A DNA stretch of 64,000 nucleotides from the NCBI GenBank assembly GCA_949751835.1, contig CATKHK010000056.1, positions 124,001 through 188,000 of the forward strand, in the 5' to 3' direction. Source of the DNA: Blepharisma japonicum (Eukaryota > Ciliophora > Heterotrichea > Heterotrichida > Blepharismidae). Shown piece after piece: positions 55,011-64,000 of the stretch. Both the position numbers and the translations under genes were made by a program. Every line of letters starts with the position of its first letter. The stretch's first letter is position 1. The notes below the pieces were generated by a model. That model searched no databases and had not been told where the DNA came from. It was given only the letters and a program-made list of their open reading frames with translations.

Positions 55011-56072
55011 ATGAATCCAGAGCATATTCTTTCAGAAATAAGTAGACAAAAAATCTTAGGATCAATAGTGGGGGCATTTGTAGGAGATGCTCTTGGATCC
55101 TTTTTAGAGTTCAAAAACGAAATCTCGCCAGAAGAGCTAAGCTTAGCATTGAGAATGGAAGGAGGATCACAAGGTACACATGGGACTGGCCCTGGCCAAG
55201 TGACTGATGATTCTGAGCTTGCGATTTGTTTAATGAAAGGGCTTATAGACAGTCAAGGCGCTTTAAACCTAGACAACATCGCTCACTATTATCAACTGTG
55301 AATAAAAAATGATCCATTCGATGTCGGTAATACAACAGGAACTGCCTTTGAGCCTTTAAGAAGATCTCAAACTGCTTATGCATACATGCCAATTAACTGT
55401 GCAGCTCACTATAACAAGCATTCTCTGAGTAATGGGAGCCTCATGAGATGCACACCATTAGCTGTATGATGCCATCGGCTTTCGGATGACGATTTAATAA
55501 GAGCAACAGAGCTTGAAGTCTCAATGACCCACCCAAATATAATTGCACAGCAAATGGAAGCTTGCTATATCAAAGCTATCACCCATTTAATTAACAACCC
55601 AGGAGATAACCAAGGAGCATATTTAGCAGCGAAAAATATGGGGCTGAGTAGATTCTGCGATGAAGTAAAAAATTGATTTGATGATATTGAAAATAAAGAA
55701 CCAATGCCTGGGAGTCCAAGTATTGGATATGTGAAAATAGCGTTTGACCATGCTTTCAGAGCTCTTATAAGTGGAACTGATTATGTAACAGCAATGAGAA
55801 ATGTACTGATGATAGGAGGGGATACTGATACGAATGCATGCATTGTAGGAGGGATGGTCGGGGCTTATCACGGAATCAATACTATACCTGATGATTGAAA
55901 ACGCAAAGTTTTAAGTTTTCATTACAGCACTAATGGAGGAAGAAGCAGACCTGAATTTTTAGACCAAAGAGAGCTTGAACATCTGATTTCCCAGCTAATT
56001 GAAATTGCACCTTCAGAATTAAGAGTAGAAATGACCGAAAAACCTCCTCTCAAAAAATTAAACCAAAATTAA
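55011..56072 (+). CDS. ADP-ribosylglycohydrolase (DraG/ARH family)
   Basis: Encodes 353 residues with several TGA (Trp) codons. Motifs: IVGAFVGDALGSFLEF at the N terminus, TDDS (65-68, Mg ligands), NGSLMRCTPLAV, and GGDTDTNACIVGGMVGA with the second metal-binding DTD near 270-272. All the ligands of the two-Mg site appear present. The family removes ADP-ribose from proteins (Arg or Ser links) or hydrolyses related compounds. The insert with GTAFEPLRRS is typical of bacterial/protist members. No targeting signal; the C-terminal 40 residues are an unconserved Glu/Lys tail. Confidence 0.92.
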
Positions 56073-56175
56073 TCTAATATCAAAATAAATCTAATAATTA
56101 AATTATCCTTCTAATAATTCTCCATCAACTTCTAAGAAATCCTACACAAAAAAACTAAAAACTAAATATTTAAAT

Positions 56176-57657
56176 ATGAGCAGATTAAGCCGAAGTTTTC
56201 TTTCAGAGGACCGATCAATTACTTCAATACATGAAAACGAAAGGCTTCAAAATGAACTTGAAAAAATCATTGAAAAGCTTGAAATAGAAAAGCAAGAATC
56301 TATGCAATATGACGAGCAAATTGAATATTTGGAAAAGGAAAAGCTGAATTTCAAAATTTCTATGAATAACGAGATGTCTATAAATAAAACTGAATCAAAA
56401 CTAAAACAAAAAATTGCTGTCTTAGAACGAAAGCTTGAGCTGGAAATGACACAATTGAATGAAACCTGCTCACAGAATCGGATTTCGAGAGCTGAAGTAA
56501 ATAATATTAGAAGAGATGCGCAACACTATAAGCGGACTATTCAAAACTTATCGAAAGGGATTTTTGATCATGAAAGCTTAGTGACTTTTAAACATCATGA
56601 ATTTACAAAAAATTATGAAGATGAAAGTAGGTTTAAAAAACAATTAGAAAAAATAAGAAGTAGAAGTGTGGTAAGTCATCAAAGCTATGGTAAAAGACTC
56701 AGTGAGCTGAATACTGTTATTTTATGTGACTTAGAAAAAAGGAATTCCGTAAGGAAACAAATGGATGATGGAATGTTTAGTAGAATTTCAAAACCTGGCG
56801 AAGCATTTGATCACAGCAAAATGCTTAAAGTACTTATAAGAGGCTGAAATGAAAAACTCCGAGAACGCAAAAAATTCTTAGACTCATATATAAAAAGAAT
56901 GTCAAAACTAGAATTTATTTTTGAGCAAATGGTTCAAGTCACAGGCATGGGTAGCACTGACGAAGTTGCCACCGCATTTATCAAATCAGAAGACCAGCAA
57001 TACCAAGTCCACGCCTATATCAACGAAATGTGAGCAGAAATCGACACTCTTGAAGAAAACGCAGTTAGGACAACTGAAGCGATAAGAAAATACGAAACTT
57101 CTAAAGAAAGCAAGCAAGTTAAAACAACCGAGCTTTTGGAGAATTTAATTAAGAAACACGAAAATTTTCAAGCGAAAAAAGAAGCAAAAATGGCAGAAGT
57201 CGAAAAATATAGAAAAGAGCTACAGTCCATTATCCCATTTTTAAAAGTATTTTTTAATCAGAGCATAATTCACTCATGCCAAGGTACACCAGTAGATTTA
57301 AGACATTCAAAAAGAATGAAAATAGAAGACGAAACAGCAATTAATGAACGAAATATTATTCCTTTTATTGGGCAAATTGATGAATTTCTTTCGTATTTGT
57401 ATGTATTTTTAGGCACAGAAGAAAATCATTCATTTCCTTTAGATAAATTAGTGCCAAAAATAAAAGCATACAAGAGCAAAACTCCTGAGCCTAGGATGAA
57501 AGGAATTAAAGATATAATTGAGAGCAGGGATCTTTATTTAGACCAAGAAATTGAAGAATCAAAAACTCCGATCCCACCTAAAATTATGCGACACAAAGCA
57601 AAGAATATTGGGGAAAGTTTCAGATTAGAAGCTTCTCCTCGGAGATCTATAAATTAA
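56176..57657 (+). CDS. outer dynein arm docking complex-like coiled-coil protein (ODA1/CCDC114/CCDC63 type)
   Basis: Encodes 493 residues with TGA as Trp (56845-56847 and 57031-57033). Long heptad-rich helices fill residues about 20-200 and 220-350. The stretch around residues 250-290 (EQMVQVTGMGSTDEVATAF, then IKSEDQQYQ and YINEMWAEID) matches the diagnostic T-G-x-x-D-x-x-E-[LV]-x-x-x-F-x-x-x-E-x-x-x-x-x-L-x-x-Y-[IV]-N-E pattern of the docking-complex family. These proteins anchor outer dynein arms to axonemal doublets. The C-terminal part (SKTPEPRMKGIKD) is basic and disordered. Confidence 0.75.
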
Positions 57658-57729
57658 TTGAATATAAAAATTAAAATCAAACCGCAAATATTTATTTTTT
57701 TAATATTAAAGTATTTATTCTATTTTTAG

Positions 57730-58190
57730 AACTTATTGGGCTAAATTGAATTTATAAAGGCATTGAAAACTCAGGAAAAACTACTTTTATCTACAAATTA
57801 TAATCAGGAGGCTTAGACCAGACTGCTCCTGCAATGTTTTTTAAATGTGGACGGCCAAGAAAGGTAATCTCATCATAAAAGCATGAGGATTAGGAGGCTA
57901 GGTTAAGTATATAAGTGAGTCAGTGCGATATGTAGAGGAACAAAATCATTTTGTCATAGTAGATTAACACCTTCATAACTGATTAACTCCCAAGGAAAGA
58001 GCTCCATATATGTTACAAAACCGAGAACTTTTAGGATCCTTCTGCTTATTCTGGCAAATAAAATAGATATCATTCCCCACACCTCTAGCCAGAAATAATA
58101 AAAGGACAAAATTTAGATTATATTATAAACAATCCTTGGCTCCTTATATCTATCAGCGTATTGAGAGAAAGAATCGTTGATATCTGCTAA
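57730..58190 (+). pseudogene. decayed Arf/Arl-like GTPase gene
   Basis: Translations in the plus-strand frames give broken Arf-like segments in the right order: ELIGL and GIENSGKTTFIYKL (P loop, compare GLDNAGKTT-LYKL), then GG-VKYISESVRYVEEQNHFVIVD (compare GGQ-x-x-IR...IFVVDS), KERAPYMLQNRELLG and FCLFWQIK-ISFPTPLA (compare the LL-x-x-NKQDLP region). The segments are interrupted by several TAA/TAG codons and at least one frame change, the switch-I region is not recognisable and no start is seen. It is thus a host gene remnant or a highly degenerate copy. Alternative: chance similarity, less likely given order and spacing. Confidence 0.5.
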
Positions 58191-58296
58191 TAAAAGTAAT
58201 AAAAAATCAATGTAAAACTTTGCATAGAGCTAACATTTATGAGATAAATGATATTAGCAATCATTTATTTATTATCTGTTAAAATCCTATTATAAA

Positions 58297-59247
58297 TTAC
58301 AATGTTTCTTCTTCAAAAGGATTAGATGAATCTCTTTCTTCTGAGTCTACGTCAAATCTCCTAATTTTTATGTTTGAGCCGGTGCTTCGCGTGTGTAAAG
58401 ATTCAGGCAAAACAACAGTTGAAGTTCTGTTGCCTCTTAAAAGCTCTTTTAGCGTGTCTTTAGCTTCTTTTAGTTCTTGGCTTAACTGATTAAAATGTTC
58501 TTCGTTAGAATAATTTTCTACCATGCTGTCTTCTACTTGTCTTTCTAATAAAGCTTCTTGTCTCTTTAATGTTTTGATAGTTTCTGCTAGCTTTGCATTG
58601 GATTCCAATAAAAATTCTCTTTCATCTTCTCCTTTTCTTAATAAAGTTTTCACTTTGCTGATTTTTTGTGCTGTATTGATATATTCTATCTGTTTCCTGT
58701 AAAGAACATACTTGATTTCTTGAGTTCCCGACGTAGCACAATAATGCAAAATTGTTGACAGCAATACGGCTATTTCTGATGAGGACAAATAAATCCCTTC
58801 AGCTTGAGGGTCAAATAAAGCTGATAAAAGCTCTTTTCAAGACCTACTTTGTGAAACACTTTTAGAGACACGTTTTTCTTGAGCAGAAAAAAAACTTTCT
58901 CTAGGGATCGCTGAATCTCTATTATTTCGGCATTGAATTAAAAGATCGGTTAAATCTCTGGCGAGTTGGGATTTTTCAAGAATAGATCTTGAAAAATCAG
59001 GCAGGCAAAATAAAGGCTCATCTTTGGTGCCAGCTTTTGTATTGAAATCTTCGTTTATATAGTCGCTTATGGTTTTTATAAGTTTATCGATGTTTTTAGT
59101 GAGTTCAGAGTCATCTATAGTAGAGCGGATTTCGGATACTCGTTGGACATTTTCAATGACTTCACCTTGATGGAAAATTGGTGCTTGATCTTTGTGAGCT
59201 CTGAGATTGGCATCTAATTTAAAAGGTGTAATATATGGAGGATCCAT
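58297..59247 (-). CDS. coiled-coil protein, 316 residues
   Basis: One frame when the TGA after KSVSQSRS is read as Trp. The N-terminal half is mixed helical (NIDKLIKTISDYIN, LARDLTDLLIQC), with the segment WKELLSALFDPQAEGIYLSS next to the read-through Trp. Residues about 205-275 form a coiled coil (SKVKTLLRKGEDEREFLL, LKRQEALLERQVED, LSQELKEAKDTLKELL). The C terminus is acidic (EERDSSNPFEEETL). No family recognised; a structural or ciliary protein is possible. Confidence 0.75.
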
Positions 59248-59722
59248 TTTTGATTTATATTAAGATAGATTATTGTAGGAAATGTTTTGAAATTTATTTT
59301 AGCTGTCATATTAATGATGACTTATCTAAGAGTTTGCAATTCGCCTTTTTTTAATTTTTAAATTTATTTTTTAAATATTCAAAATCATAATGCTGCTTTT
59401 TTTTTTCTTTATGTCATCAATTACTGGAATTGGTCATTTGTGCAAAATTCCTTATTTCATGAACAAATCCTAATATGAAATTCTAATAAATCATATTCTT
59501 TAAAATTAAAAATCTCCCCATTTCATAGCCACTCGCTGATTTTATAATTTTATTGATCTTTTTAACATTTAAAAACAGTTTCCAATTTTCCACACAAATT
59601 TCCCTATATCTAACAACTCAACTCTTCTCCATAATATAATCCACTGATCAGCATTCTAATAAGAAATTTCATTACCTAATTATTTCTCTTCTAAATTTGA
59701 TTTTAATAAAAATAACTACTAA
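59248..59722. other. intergenic between divergent genes
   Basis: AT-rich with T-runs at 59398-59410; no gene or motif recognised. Confidence 0.4.
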
Positions 59723-61966
59723 ATGGGTCTATGCTGCACAAAGGGTAGAATAAGTGCCAAGAGTGATTTAAATGCCAACCTGTTTAAATTGTCAGGGAAG
59801 ATCGCTCCAATCCTGGCTAAATGTAAAATCTATCTAGTTACCAGAGAAGAAATAAGTATTTTAAGAGAACTCTATATTGATTTAACGCGTAGAACTGAGT
59901 CACATCAAAATATCGATAAAGAAACGTTTATTCAATTCTTTCCACTACCTGTAAAAAATATTCAGGGCATGCTGAGTGAAAGGCTGTTCAAGATTTTCGA
60001 AACTTCAGGGACTGGAGTTATTAGTTTTGAAGAATTTATGATCGGAATTGCACGATTTAGCAAAGGAACCATGGAAGAAAAATTAAAATTGATTTTCGAC
60101 CTTTATGATTTATCAGAAGATGGTTATATTGATAGAGCTGAATTATTATCATTGGTGAGATTTATTTAGATCCATAACTCTTTAAAAGAGACAATTTCAG
60201 AAAAAAACGTTGCTGATGCCCAAACCCTAGACACAAATGCAGAAGGCTCCCTATCAGATTTAATTATAAGCGTAAAAACACCAAAATACCGATCAAAAAC
60301 AAGTGTTCATAAATCCAGAAGTGGATCCTCATATAATCTTCAAACCCAATCCACGATGAGCCACAGTTCTAAAGCACAGCTGTTGGCATCCCAGGTTTTG
60401 GAGCAATTTGGAGGGGAAAGAGGAGTCCTTTCCTTTAAAGAGTTCGCTAATTTTATTGATCAGCATCCAAGCATCCTTCAAATTTTCTCTGCAGTCTTTA
60501 AAGAAGATGTTTGATCTTTATCTGTAAAGGACTTTGATAATTCAAAGAAATTCCATAGACCAAAACCTAAAAGCGATCTAAATCATAGCGAGCCAGCAAG
60601 TCCAAGCAAAGGTACAGTTGCGAATACTGTAGATATGGCAGGGACTGTTTACAAGAAAAATAAAGAAAAAGACGAATTAGAGAAAAAATATGCTATTTTG
60701 AAGAAGAATTTACTTGTATTTTTTGATCATCAAGAAGATGCAATGCCCTCAGGTGTTGTTTTTATGGAAGGCTGCTATGTCGATATTATAGGAGATTATT
60801 TTGTTTCCAATAAATTTGGAATTTCTTTATCTCACCAAAATGCAGCTTATCAAGAAGTTCTTATCTATTGTGACCTAAGAAACGAAAGAGATGAGTGAGT
60901 AAAAATGCTTGAATTGGCTGCAAAAACCAGAAAATTCAAAGAATTTTATGAGCTGAAAGAAAGATTAGGGCATGGGAAATTTTCTGACGTTTATGAAGCT
61001 GTTGAGCATGCAACTAGTATGAAATGGGCCGTAAAAGTAATTAATAAAATAAAGCTAAACAAGCAAGAAAAAGAGTTTTTAAGGACTGAAATCGCTATTA
61101 TGAGGCTGATTGACCACCCAAATGTAATTCAATTAAAAGAAGTTTTTGACACCAAAAAACATTTATTGATTGTTATGGAAATGGTAGAGGGCGGAGAACT
61201 ATTTGACAGGATTTTAAAAAAAAGAGTTATTTCTGAGTATGGGGCAAGCCAAATAATAAAGCAGCTGTTAGAAGTTGTCAGCTATTTGCATGAAGTCGGA
61301 ATTATTCACAGAGATATAAAGCCTGAAAATATTTTGCTAGCAGATACTTCTGATATCCCACAAATAAAACTAGCTGATTTTGGGTTATCAAAGCTTGCAG
61401 GCCCTAGTGATTCTCAAAAGCTGGCTTGTGGAACTTTAGGCTACGTAGCCCCAGAAGTACTGAGCCAAGAAGGCTACAATTTTAAAGCCGATATCTGGAG
61501 CATTGGGGTAGTTGCCTATCTCTTATTAACCGGAAGACTCCCATTTGACCACAAAGAAAAGCAGGTTTTAATTGACCTTACCTTAAATGGGACTATTTCT
61601 TTTGAAGCCAGTTACTGGGACCGATTTACTCCTTTAGCTTCAGAATTTATCAAAAAATTACTAGATAGAAACATTGATTCTCGGCCGACAGCTCATGACG
61701 CCCTTCAGCATCCATGGATAAAGACGTCAGACGTAATGATCCCTCGAGCTATAAATATGCAAAAAATGGAGGAAAGCCATCTTGTGCGAGGCCTTACCTC
61801 ATCAAACCTGGCTTCAGTTCAGTACACAGAAATGAATAAAAATGAGTCAACTAAATCGTTGGATTCTATTTATGACCACACCGTTATTCAAAGTCTGCCT
61901 GATCTTTTCGTTGACATTGAGCCGCTGAGAAGGCATGATGAAGAAAGAAACATTATTGAATTATAA
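59723..61966 (+). CDS. EF-hand, PH and CAMK-type protein kinase (CDPK7-like layout), lipid-anchored
   Basis: Two exons joined by removing a 15-nt intron (60155-60169) give 742 residues. N terminus MGLCCTKG has Gly2, Cys4 and Cys5 for dual acylation. EF-hand units lie at about 85-145, the second with a canonical loop (DLSEDGYIDRAE), and further helices (LSFKEFANFI) follow. A PH-like domain spans about 300-397. The kinase domain (about 404-660) has GHGKFSDVY, K433, HRDIKPEN (D526), DFG (547-549) and GTLGYVAPEV. This EF-hand-before-PH-before-kinase order is that of apicomplexan CDPK7, not of standard CDPKs, where EF hands follow the kinase. Calcium plus membrane phosphoinositides probably control it; inferred. 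Confidence 0.88.
60155..60169 (+). other. 15-nt intron in the EF-hand-PH-kinase gene
   Basis: GTGAGATTTATTTAG, phase 0, after residue 144. If retained it is read as four codons then TAG, giving a 148-residue EF-hand-only product. Confidence 0.9.
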
Positions 61967-62085
61967 TGTGTATAAATCGCTTAATTTTCATAAGATTTTT
62001 GAATTTATCATTAGTCATAATCAAATGTAGAAAACTGCTTTTCGAGCATCTTGGAAACAAATTGTCGGTTTTTGCTAAATAGTGA

Positions 62086-63972
62086 TTACGATTCAATTGT
62101 TTGTGGTCTGAATGTATAAATGCTTTGTTCTCTTTCCTTTATTTCTTCTCTTATTTTTTCCACTTTTTCTCTTTTATTGCTTGGGTGAAGATTAAATGGC
62201 TGTGGGACTGTATAGGGAGCGTCGATACTTCGTTGAGGATTTTTCATAAAAACTTTTTCTTCCCTTTCCTTTTTTTCAGATTCGATTCTTTTTTGGATTT
62301 CTTTTAATTCCATAAATCTGTCCATCCCTCTTACTTCTACAGGGGTATCTATTGAGATTCTACCAATATTTGGTGTTGGTTTAAATGTGCATGGTCTCAT
62401 TTCTTCATACTCCACAAGTTTTTTAAGATTTTCCGCTTTTTGCTGCTTAATGCGGTTTTGTTCTTCAATTATTTTGACAATGTCTTCTTTTTGGCTATAC
62501 GACGACCCAATATGAGAAAACTTTTTAGAGGAAGCTGTTTTTGGAGTAAAGCTACAAACTTTTTCCATTTCTGCAGCTTGGGCTTGAGCTTTGCCTTTCA
62601 AGTTCTTTTTAGATTCTTCATTATAGGCGAGCTCATTTAAACTTGCAGTTCTTCCGAGCTGCTTTGACAATTTATTTATTTGCGGCTCAAATGTATATTT
62701 AGAATATTGTTCATTTTGAAGCTCTTTTTCTTTATTTGCACGTTTTTCTGAATCTTTTACACTCCACCTTTCGAATTTATCAGTGAGCTTTTCTTGGCTT
62801 CTTTCTCTGTTTGATGCTGTTATATAATGAGAAGTTTTATCAATTTGTGGCTTAAAAGTATATTGCCCTTGGGTCAATTTCGTCAAAAGTTCTTCACGTT
62901 TCTGTTTTACTCTTTCTTGCATTAGTTTTTGCCTTTCTAAGAAATCTTGGTCAGATCCTGGGAAATTTGCAGCGCCTGAAGCTAATTCGTGGCTAATGGA
63001 GATCTGTGGGCTAAAAGTGTATCTGTCCACATCTTCTTGGCTGTATACTTCAGCTAGTCTTTGTTTTCTTTCTAGCTTATCACATGCATCTTTTGATAGT
63101 TTTTCAGTAATCGACATATTTTCTTCATCATTTTTCACTTTTCTGTAGCTTGCAAGCTGGGCTGAATACGCATTAATTCTTGGTTTAAAAGTCAAATCAG
63201 GGTCATTTTCTTCAGATTCCTGCTTTATCCTATGAAGTGTGTCAGTTCTTTCTTTCTGGACTTCATCTAGTCTCTGATAAAGTGGAGGTTTTAGCTTCTT
63301 CGTCCCTACAAGTTTAGAAACAGAAGCCTGGACTTGTGGCTGGTACGGATAATTTGCAGCTTCAATATCTTCTTTTTCCCTTTTCAGCCTTTCTCTTTCT
63401 TGGAATTTCGACTCTGCATCTTGATAAAGCCGCTCTTCTACAGTTAATTCTACACTTCTATTGACACTTCTAGTAGTAGTTGTTATATTTGGCTTAAATG
63501 TACAAATAGAGCTTTCTTGTTCTTCTTTTTCTCTCTTCATTCTTTCCCTCATTTCTATAATATCAGTTTTAGGCTTGGCTAAATTGTTTAATTTTGCTTC
63601 CCAGCTCATATTTTTTTCAGTCTCATGATAATCGAGACCTTTCCCTTTTGGTAATTTATTGATTTTTGGCTTAAATGTGCATTCCTCTCTGAATTTTTCT
63701 TCTTTTTCTTGGATCATCTGCTCAATTGATTTTCTTTTTGTAGGAGGAGCACTTGAAGAACGGGACACACTGTGATACTGCCTTGATTTTTGCCGCTTAT
63801 TTGGCTCATATTTTTCGCAGTTCCTTGGGGACTTTACATATTGCTCATAAATATTTGAAAGCTGCTCGAAATCAGGCTCTTTTAACTGATTATGCATAAA
63901 ATCAGGCCTATTCGTTTCTTGGGCTTCTCTAGGTTTGAATTTGCTTGGGATCACTGAAATGGTTTCTTCCAT
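62086..63972 (-). CDS. F-x-P repeat protein, probably cytoskeletal
   Basis: Encodes 628 residues with no TGA codon and no intron. About ten copies of a short motif of type (C/Y)-T-F-K-P-x-I-N/D are spaced 35-65 residues apart: CTFKPKIN, CTFKPNIT, YPYQPQVQ, LTFKPRIN, YTFSPQIS, YTFKPQID, YTFEPQIN, CSFTPKTA, CTFKPTPN and YTFRPQTI at the C terminus. Between them lie highly charged Glu/Lys/Arg/Gln helices (KLERKQRLAEVYS, ERLKREKEDIEAA). The N-terminal 90 residues are basic and Ser/Arg-rich. Similar repeat proteins occur in protists with elaborate cortical or flagellar skeletons; no specific ortholog is recognised. Confidence 0.8.
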   Translation of the reverse strand: MEETISVIPSKFKPREAQETNRPDFMHNQLKEPDFEQLSNIYEQYVKSPRNCEKYEPNKRQKSRQYHSVSRSSSAPPTKRKSIEQMIQEKEEKFREECTFKPKINKLPKGKGLDYHETEKNMSWEAKLNNLAKPKTDIIEMRERMKREKEEQESSICTFKPNITTTTRSVNRSVELTVEERLYQDAESKFQERERLKREKEDIEAANYPYQPQVQASVSKLVGTKKLKPPLYQRLDEVQKERTDTLHRIKQESEENDPDLTFKPRINAYSAQLASYRKVKNDEENMSITEKLSKDACDKLERKQRLAEVYSQEDVDRYTFSPQISISHELASGAANFPGSDQDFLERQKLMQERVKQKREELLTKLTQGQYTFKPQIDKTSHYITASNRERSQEKLTDKFERWSVKDSEKRANKEKELQNEQYSKYTFEPQINKLSKQLGRTASLNELAYNEESKKNLKGKAQAQAAEMEKVCSFTPKTASSKKFSHIGSSYSQKEDIVKIIEEQNRIKQQKAENLKKLVEYEEMRPCTFKPTPNIGRISIDTPVEVRGMDRFMELKEIQKRIESEKKEREEKVFMKNPQRSIDAPYTVPQPFNLHPSNKREKVEKIREEIKEREQSIYTFRPQTIES

Positions 63973-64000
63973 ATGTTTGTTAGTAATTTCTTTTCCTTTA

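Noticed and set aside
62101-62640. Phe-rich plus-strand frames opposite the F-x-P repeat gene
   Set aside because: They are the antisense of Lys/Glu-rich codons, a usual artefact.

Overview
The window reads as macronuclear-type genomic DNA of a heterotrich ciliate, most likely Blepharisma or a close relative. Two features of the sequence carry this. First, TGA is read as tryptophan while TAA and TAG stop: positions that are TGG in one gene copy are TGA in a neighbouring copy, and many genes stay in one frame only if TGA is sense. Second, introns are 15 nt long (GT...AG); seven are recognised here. Intergenic DNA is very AT-rich, genes lie on both strands, and no bacterial-type operons or Shine-Dalgarno sites are seen.

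Region 1 (1-26228) is a head-to-tail array of six paralogous genes, the first cut by the window edge and five complete. Each complete gene encodes about 1,410 residues with one phase-0 15-nt intron at the same place. The products look like ciliate 'tiny macrocysts' (TmcB/C)-like receptors: an N-terminal multi-span membrane domain, a helical (TPR-like) region, a PAS domain, a Ser/acidic linker, then two further membrane/ectodomain modules. The inner three copies resemble each other most and the outer copies form a second type.

Region 2 (26437-38595) holds a Dbp2/p68-type DEAD-box helicase, a coiled-coil protein, a secreted or type I membrane protein with long Pro-Val-Glu-Thr and Thr-Glu repeats, a pair of adjacent paralogues that combine a PB1 domain with several helix-turn-helix-like units, a myristoylatable PP2C phosphatase, and an intron-containing protein with an EF-hand-like N terminus.

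Region 3 (38892-49612) is mostly housekeeping: a peptide deformylase-like protein and a cytochrome b5 reductase whose start codons are 23 bp apart on opposite strands, a cullin, a P-loop kinase-like protein, a coiled-coil protein, an RRM-SPOC-like RNA-binding protein, an N-terminal protein methyltransferase (NTMT1 type), tRNA-Gly(UCC), a PHB-depolymerase-like esterase and a tRNA-dihydrouridine synthase.

Region 4 (49827-64000) contains several small proteins with predicted lipid anchors (three MGC/MGA...C starts and one CaaX end), a secreted four-Cys protein, an RBR ubiquitin ligase, an ADP-ribosylglycohydrolase, an outer-dynein-arm docking-complex-like coiled coil, a decayed Arf-like GTPase, a coiled-coil protein, an EF-hand-PH-kinase protein with a CDPK7-like layout, and a cytoskeletal-looking protein with ten F-x-P repeats. 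Nothing virus-like, no transposon and no CRISPR array was recognised.
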